A stretch of 64,000 bases of DNA from Rhodococcoides fascians A44A (lineage in GTDB: Bacteria; Actinomycetota; Actinomycetes; Mycobacteriales; Mycobacteriaceae): positions 290,855 through 354,854 of the forward strand of contig NZ_JMEX01000008.1 of assembly GCF_000760735.1 (NCBI RefSeq), in the 5' to 3' direction. The notes under the pieces were generated by a model. That model searched no databases, was not told where the DNA came from, and saw only the letters and a list, made by a program, of their open reading frames with translations. The position numbers and the translations under genes are program-made. Shown piece by piece: positions 59,955 to 64,000 of this stretch (position 1 is its first letter; every line of letters begins with the position of its first letter).

Positions 59955-60815
59955 CTACTCTCCCCTGGCCATTCGTTCGAGGCGGTCGATGCGGTCCGCC
60001 ATCGGCGGGTGCGTGGAGAACAGTTTGCCGACCTTGTCTCCGGCCCGGAACGGGCTGGCGATCATCAGGTGGGACTCGGCGGCGAGGCGCGGTTCAGGCG
60101 GCAGCGGTGCCGCCTGAACGCCTCGCTCCAGTTTGCGCAGCGCCGACGCCAGAGCAAGCGGATCGCCCGTCAGCTCGGCTCCCGACCGGTCCGCCTGATA
60201 CTCGCGAGAACGCGACACCGCCAGCTTGACGACGGTGGCCGCGATGGGCCCCAGCAGCGAGACGAGCAGCAGTGCAAAGGGATTGGCGCCGCCGTTGCCG
60301 CGGCCGCCGAACATGGATGCGAACATCGCGAAGTTCGCGAGCCCGGAGATCACCGCGGCCATCGCGCCCGCCACCGACGAGATCAGAATGTCGCGGTTGT
60401 AGACGTGCGACAGTTCGTGGCCGAGAACGGCCCGCAACTCACGCTCGTCCAGGATCTGAAGAATGCCGGTGGTGCAGCACACCGCAGCGTTGCGCGGATT
60501 GCGGCCGGTGGCGAACGCATTCGGGTTGTTCGTCGGGCTGATGTACAGCGCGGGCATCGGCTGGTGCGCCGTCGTCGCCAACTCGCGCACGATGCGAAAC
60601 ATCGCCGGCTGTTCCACCTCGGTGACCGGCTGGGCGTGCATCGCTCGCAGTGCGAGCTTCGCGCTGTTGAAATAGGCGTAGCCGTTCATCCCGACGGCAA
60701 GCGCGATCGATACGAACAAGATCGTCGGACTGTTGAACAACGCCCCCACGAAGACGATGAGCGCGGACATACCGACCAACAGGCCGAACGTCTTTGCGTT
60801 GTTCGCGAAACCCAT
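59955..60815 (-). CDS. htpX: HtpX-type membrane zinc metalloprotease (M48)
   Basis: A 286-residue membrane protease that degrades misfolded membrane proteins. Two N-terminal membrane helices ([18 protein letters not shown] and [18 protein letters not shown]) precede the zinc site HELSH (residues 133-137) and the third ligand in [16 protein letters not shown]. Length is 286 residues, the same as mycobacterial HtpX. The start at 60815 ([11 protein letters not shown]) fits the family; the long open frame upstream overlaps the polyprenyl synthase gene and is not coding. Its stop is 2 bp from the convergent YajQ stop. Confidence 0.95.
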   Translation of the reverse strand: MGFANNAKTFGLLVGMSALIVFVGALFNSPTILFVSIALAVGMNGYAYFNSAKLALRAMHAQPVTEVEQPAMFRIVRELATTAHQPMPALYISPTNNPNAFATGRNPRNAAVCCTTGILQILDERELRAVLGHELSHVYNRDILISSVAGAMAAVISGLANFAMFASMFGGRGNGGANPFALLLVSLLGPIAATVVKLAVSRSREYQADRSGAELTGDPLALASALRKLERGVQAAPLPPEPRLAAESHLMIASPFRAGDKVGKLFSTHPPMADRIDRLERMARGE

Positions 60816-60915
60816 TGCAGCGCCTCTTCCCGAAGTTCTCTCGTTACCCACGGGAAGAACGATCAGCGCACCCCACGAAGTTCCCCATGGGTAGCGCGCC
60901 GGAGACGAGCGGGAT

Positions 60916-61935
60916 CTAGCCGACCCGCTCGACGGTGTAGTCCACCAGTCGACCCAGCGCATCGTTGGCTGCACCCTGCGGGAGCTTCTCGAGCTCGGCG
61001 TGTGCTTTCGCGGCGAACTCTCCGAGTGTCTCCTTGGCCCGAACCATTCCCGGTGAGCGCCCCAACAGTTCGAGCGCCTCGGTGACCGACGCATCGTCGG
61101 TCACGGGGCCGTCGAGCAGTACCCGCAATCGATCGCCGTCGGCGCCGTCCTCCCGAAGCGCGAACAGAACAGGCAGTGTGTGCACACCTTCACGAAGGTC
61201 GGTGCCCGGCGTCTTGCCCGATTGCTCCGTCGCCGACGAGATGTCGATGATGTCGTCGGAGATCTGGAACGCCGTACCGACAGCGTCGCCGAGACGTTCC
61301 AGCGACGCGACGTGATCAGCGTCTCCGCCGGAGAACGTACCGCCGAAACGTCCACACGCCGCGATCAACGAACCGGTCTTCTCCCAGACGACGCGGAGAT
61401 AGTGTGCGACGGGATCCTCGTCCTTCTTGACGCCGATGGTCTCGCGCATCTGGCCGGTGACCAACTCCGCGAACGTCTCGGCGATGATGCGGACGGCCTC
61501 GGGACCGAGCGTCGACACCAACCGCGACGCATGGGCGAACAGGTAGTCGCCGGCGAGAATGGCGATGCTGTTGCCCCAGCGCGAGTTCGCCGACTCGGCG
61601 CCGCGCCGCATCGTCGCCTCGTCCATCACGTCGTCGTGGTACAGCGTCGCCAGGTGCACCAGTTCGACGACGGTCGCTGCGGTGACGATCGACTCGTCCG
61701 TCGGGTTGGGTCCGAGCTGAGCCGTCAGCACGGTGAACAGCGGACGGAATCGCTTACCGCCCGCTTTCGCCAAGTGCAGCGCGGCCTCGGTGAGAAAATC
61801 CTCGCCGTCGGACAATTCGGCGATCATCAGCTTCTCGACGCGTTCCAGCCCCGCGGCGACGGTGTCTGCAAGCTGCGGATCGACGAGGTCGACCCCGGCA
61901 ACGACCGTCGATCCGGCCGCGTCGAAAGTGCTCAC
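60916..61935 (-). CDS. grcC1: polyprenyl diphosphate synthase (menaquinone side chain)
   Basis: A 339-residue trans-isoprenyl diphosphate synthase. The first aspartate-rich motif is [15 protein letters not shown] (Asp101-Asp105) with the following arginines; the second is [11 protein letters not shown] near residue 226. Substrate motifs GGKRFRPLF and GQMRE are also present. It probably makes the long prenyl chain of menaquinone, because it is sandwiched between menJ and htpX as grcC1 is in M. tuberculosis. GTG 61935 ([10 protein letters not shown]) is chosen, with AGGA about 9 bases upstream. It is divergent from menJ. Confidence 0.9.
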   Translation of the reverse strand: MSTFDAAGSTVVAGVDLVDPQLADTVAAGLERVEKLMIAELSDGEDFLTEAALHLAKAGGKRFRPLFTVLTAQLGPNPTDESIVTAATVVELVHLATLYHDDVMDEATMRRGAESANSRWGNSIAILAGDYLFAHASRLVSTLGPEAVRIIAETFAELVTGQMRETIGVKKDEDPVAHYLRVVWEKTGSLIAACGRFGGTFSGGDADHVASLERLGDAVGTAFQISDDIIDISSATEQSGKTPGTDLREGVHTLPVLFALREDGADGDRLRVLLDGPVTDDASVTEALELLGRSPGMVRAKETLGEFAAKAHAELEKLPQGAANDALGRLVDYTVERVG

Positions 61936-62087
61936 GATTGTTCGTCCTGTCCTCGTCGGGGGCGTCGTTTCGTCTCTACCGTAGTGAACCTGGCGCGGGC
62001 GAGCGCCGGAAGGTGCCACACACCACGCGAGAGGGGGCCGAAACCCCGCGGGAGCAGGCCCGTCGGCGCCACTGCTTTACTGGACGG

Positions 62088-63311
62088 GTGAGCGCTGTGC
62101 GAAGCACCGACGTCCTCGTCATCGGCGCGGGCCCTGCCGGGTCGTCCGCCGCGGCGTGGGCCGCAAGAGCAGGCCGGGATGTCGTCCTCGCGGACGCGGC
62201 GACCTTTCCGCGTGACAAGACGTGCGGCGACGGACTGACACCGCGCGCGATCGCCGAGCTGAATCGTCTGGGACTCGGCGACTGGGTTCGCGGACGAGCG
62301 GAGAATCGCGGCCTGCGGCTGTCCGGTTTCGGTCAGGAACTTCAGCTGGAATGGCCGGGCGGGTCCTTGCCGACGGTCGGGAGCGCAGTCCCGCGAACCG
62401 AACTCGACGACCGAATCCGTGTTGCGGCGGTCGATTCCGGTGCCACGATGATCGAGGGCGCGAAGGCCGTCGACGCAACCGGAGACGGCGCGAAAGTCAC
62501 CTCGGTGACGTTCGCGAACGGTGAGGAGATCCGCTGCGAGAAGCTGATCGTCGCCGACGGTGTGCGTTCCACACTCGGTAAGAAACTCGGTCGACAGTGG
62601 CATCGCGACACCACGTTCGGGGTCGCTGCCCGCGCGTACATCGACTCCGACAGGTCGGACGATCCGTGGATCAGTTCCCACCTGGAACTGCGTGACGCCG
62701 CGGGCACCGTACAGCCCGGCTACGGCTGGATCTTCCCGCTCGGCACCGGTCAGGTGAACATCGGCGTCGGTACATTGGCGACAGCCAAGCGCCCCGGCCC
62801 CGGAGCGTTGCGGCCACTGCTGGATCTGTACACCTCGCAGCGTCGACAGGACTGGTCGTTGACGGGTGACCTTCGCGCAGTGGCGTCGGCTCTGCTTCCC
62901 ATGGGCGGCGCGGTCTCGAACGTGGCCGGAGTCAACTGGGCGATCATCGGCGACGCCGCCGCGTGCGTGAACCCGCTCAACGGCGAAGGAATCGACTACA
63001 GCCTCGAAGGCGGCCGGTTCGTCGCCGACATGCTGAGCGAGAACGACCTCACACTGGCATGGCCGACGCTGCTGCGTGAGCACTACGGACAGGCCTTCTC
63101 CATCGCCCGACGCCTCGCCGGGCTCCTGACCGTCCCTCGCTTCCTGCCCGCGACGGGACCGATCGGTATGCGCTCGCGTGCGTTGATGACCGTCGCGGTG
63201 CGCGTCATGGGAAACCTGGTGACGGAGGCAGATTCGGACCTCGTCGCCAGGGCATGGAGAGCGTCGGGCACCGCGTCACTGAAGGTCGACAGCCGGCCGC
63301 CCTTCACCTGA
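62088..63311 (+). CDS. menJ: menaquinone reductase MenJ (geranylgeranyl reductase family)
   Basis: A 407-residue FAD-dependent reductase of the geranylgeranyl-reductase family, expected to saturate one isoprene unit of menaquinone. The FAD fold VLVIGAGPAGSSAAAWAARA lies at residues 9-28; the family motif DKTCGDGLTPRAI and the second FAD motif WAIIGDAAACVNPLNGEGIDY are both present. GTG 62088 or the in-frame GTG 62097 are possible starts; length matches the 406-residue mycobacterial MenJ with the first. It is convergent with menG, 3 bp between stops. Confidence 0.92.
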   Translation: MSAVRSTDVLVIGAGPAGSSAAAWAARAGRDVVLADAATFPRDKTCGDGLTPRAIAELNRLGLGDWVRGRAENRGLRLSGFGQELQLEWPGGSLPTVGSAVPRTELDDRIRVAAVDSGATMIEGAKAVDATGDGAKVTSVTFANGEEIRCEKLIVADGVRSTLGKKLGRQWHRDTTFGVAARAYIDSDRSDDPWISSHLELRDAAGTVQPGYGWIFPLGTGQVNIGVGTLATAKRPGPGALRPLLDLYTSQRRQDWSLTGDLRAVASALLPMGGAVSNVAGVNWAIIGDAAACVNPLNGEGIDYSLEGGRFVADMLSENDLTLAWPTLLREHYGQAFSIARRLAGLLTVPRFLPATGPIGMRSRALMTVAVRVMGNLVTEADSDLVARAWRASGTASLKVDSRPPFT

Positions 63312-63314
63312 CGA

Positions 63315-64000
63315 TCAGCGCACGGCGCGGTGCAGCGCGACGATTCCGCCGGTGAGATTGCGCCACTGCACTCCGGACCAGCCCGACTCGGCGATGGTGG
63401 TGGCCAACTGCTCCTGCGTCGGCCAGGCGCGGATCGATTCCGCCAGGTATACGTAGGCGTCCGGATTCGACGAGACGGCCCGCGCCACGGCAGGGAGCAT
63501 CTTCATCAGATATTCCATGTACACCGTGCGGAACGGGGTGAACGTCGGCGTCGAGAATTCACAGATCACGAGGCGACCGCCGGGCTTGGTGACACGCGCG
63601 ATTTCCTTCAGACCCGCCTGAAAGTCGGAGACGTTCCGCAGCCCGAAGGAGATGGTCGCGGCGTCGAAACTGGCATCGGCGTACGGCAGGTGCATGGCGT
63701 CGCCGGCCACCATCGGCACCGGCCGGGCAGCGCCGGCCTGCAGCATCCCCTTCGAGAAATCGGTTGCGACGCACCACGCGCCGCTACGCGCCAGTTCGAC
63801 CGTGGAGACCCCGGTTCCAGCCGCGAGGTCCAGGACCTTCTCCCCCGGCTTCAGGTTCAACGCAGCGCGGGTCAGCTTCCGCCAACTGCGATCCTGACCG
63901 AACGACAGAACGGTGTTGGTGATGTCGTACCGACGGGCGACGCCGTCGAACATCGAGGCGACCTCGTGCGGTTCCTTCTCGAGGGTGGCACGTGAACTTG
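63315..64000 (-). CDS. menG: demethylmenaquinone methyltransferase MenG/UbiE (5' end outside window)
   Basis: A methyltransferase that completes menaquinone. The frame runs off the right edge: 228 codons are visible and residues matching the usual [20 protein letters not shown] beginning reach the last bases, so only the first one or two codons are missing. SAM-binding motif [36 protein letters not shown] and the C-terminal [14 protein letters not shown] are typical. An internal ATG at 63953 ([10 protein letters not shown]) would remove the conserved first 16 residues. With menJ and the prenyl synthase it forms a menaquinone block. Confidence 0.95.
   Translation of the reverse strand, partial: SSRATLEKEPHEVASMFDGVARRYDITNTVLSFGQDRSWRKLTRAALNLKPGEKVLDLAAGTGVSTVELARSGAWCVATDFSKGMLQAGAARPVPMVAGDAMHLPYADASFDAATISFGLRNVSDFQAGLKEIARVTKPGGRLVICEFSTPTFTPFRTVYMEYLMKMLPAVARAVSSNPDAYVYLAESIRAWPTQEQLATTIAESGWSGVQWRNLTGGIVALHRAVR

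Overview
This window looks like a chromosomal segment of a mycolic-acid actinobacterium, most probably Rhodococcus or a close relative. The DNA is uniformly G+C rich and many genes start with GTG or TTG. It carries a complete yrbE-mce operon, HadA/HadB dehydratases of mycolic-acid type FAS-II, a menG-menJ-polyprenyl synthase-htpX block, and rpoB/rpoC proteins close to those of mycobacteria and nocardiae. No insertion sequence, phage gene, CRISPR array or rRNA was seen.

Layout. (1) 0-6.4 kb: an acyl-ACP thioesterase on the plus strand, facing a tightly overlapped minus-strand operon bioY / acyl-CoA ligase / thiolase / ecfA / ecfT / acyl-CoA ligase, with a BioQ-type operator just upstream of bioY. 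(2) 6.5-14.4 kb: stand-alone metabolic genes (secreted esterase, SixA-like phosphatase, luciferase-like oxidoreductase, two VOC proteins, Tat-exported cholesterol-oxidase-like enzyme, PhoD phosphatase). (3) 14.5-22.0 kb: rpoC and rpoB, minus strand. (4) 22.0-23.1 kb: a long intergenic region with two copies of an alternating inverted-repeat element. (5) 23.1-37.7 kb: a candidate biosynthetic cluster. It holds a fully reducing type I PKS, a translationally close alpha-oxoamine synthase, a ketoacyl synthase III, an MmpL/RND exporter, a GNAT acyltransferase, and a fusion of a class III aminotransferase with a cyanobacterial-AAR-like acyl-ACP reductase. (6) 38.0-49.8 kb: the Mce lipid importer operon in the order mceG, yrbEA, yrbEB, mceA-F and two Mce-associated proteins, with its ATPase gene at the head. 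(7) 50.1-59.3 kb: translation and mycolate housekeeping genes (rplL, rplJ, rplA, rplK, nusG, secE, tRNA-Trp, hadB, hadA, rpmG, tRNA-Met, tRNA-Thr, tRNA-Tyr), with two plus-strand hydrolases between rplJ and rplA. (8) 59.4-64 kb: yajQ, htpX, polyprenyl diphosphate synthase, menJ and the start-less menG.

How it fits together. The right third follows the conserved mycobacterial order (rplL next to mceG; tRNAs-rpmG-had-tRNA-Trp-secE-nusG-rplKA; menJ-grcC1-htpX). The stretch between mceG and rpoB is where lineage-specific cargo sits: the mce operon and the PKS cluster. The cluster has two separate ways of putting nitrogen on an acyl chain: decarboxylative condensation by the oxoamine synthase, and reduction to aldehyde plus transamination by the fusion. 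It also has an acyltransferase and an exporter, so the inferred product is an exported amino-lipid; this is not proven. The biotin importer operon is the second unusual locus, because a thiolase and two ligases are co-translated with an ECF transporter under a probable biotin regulator.
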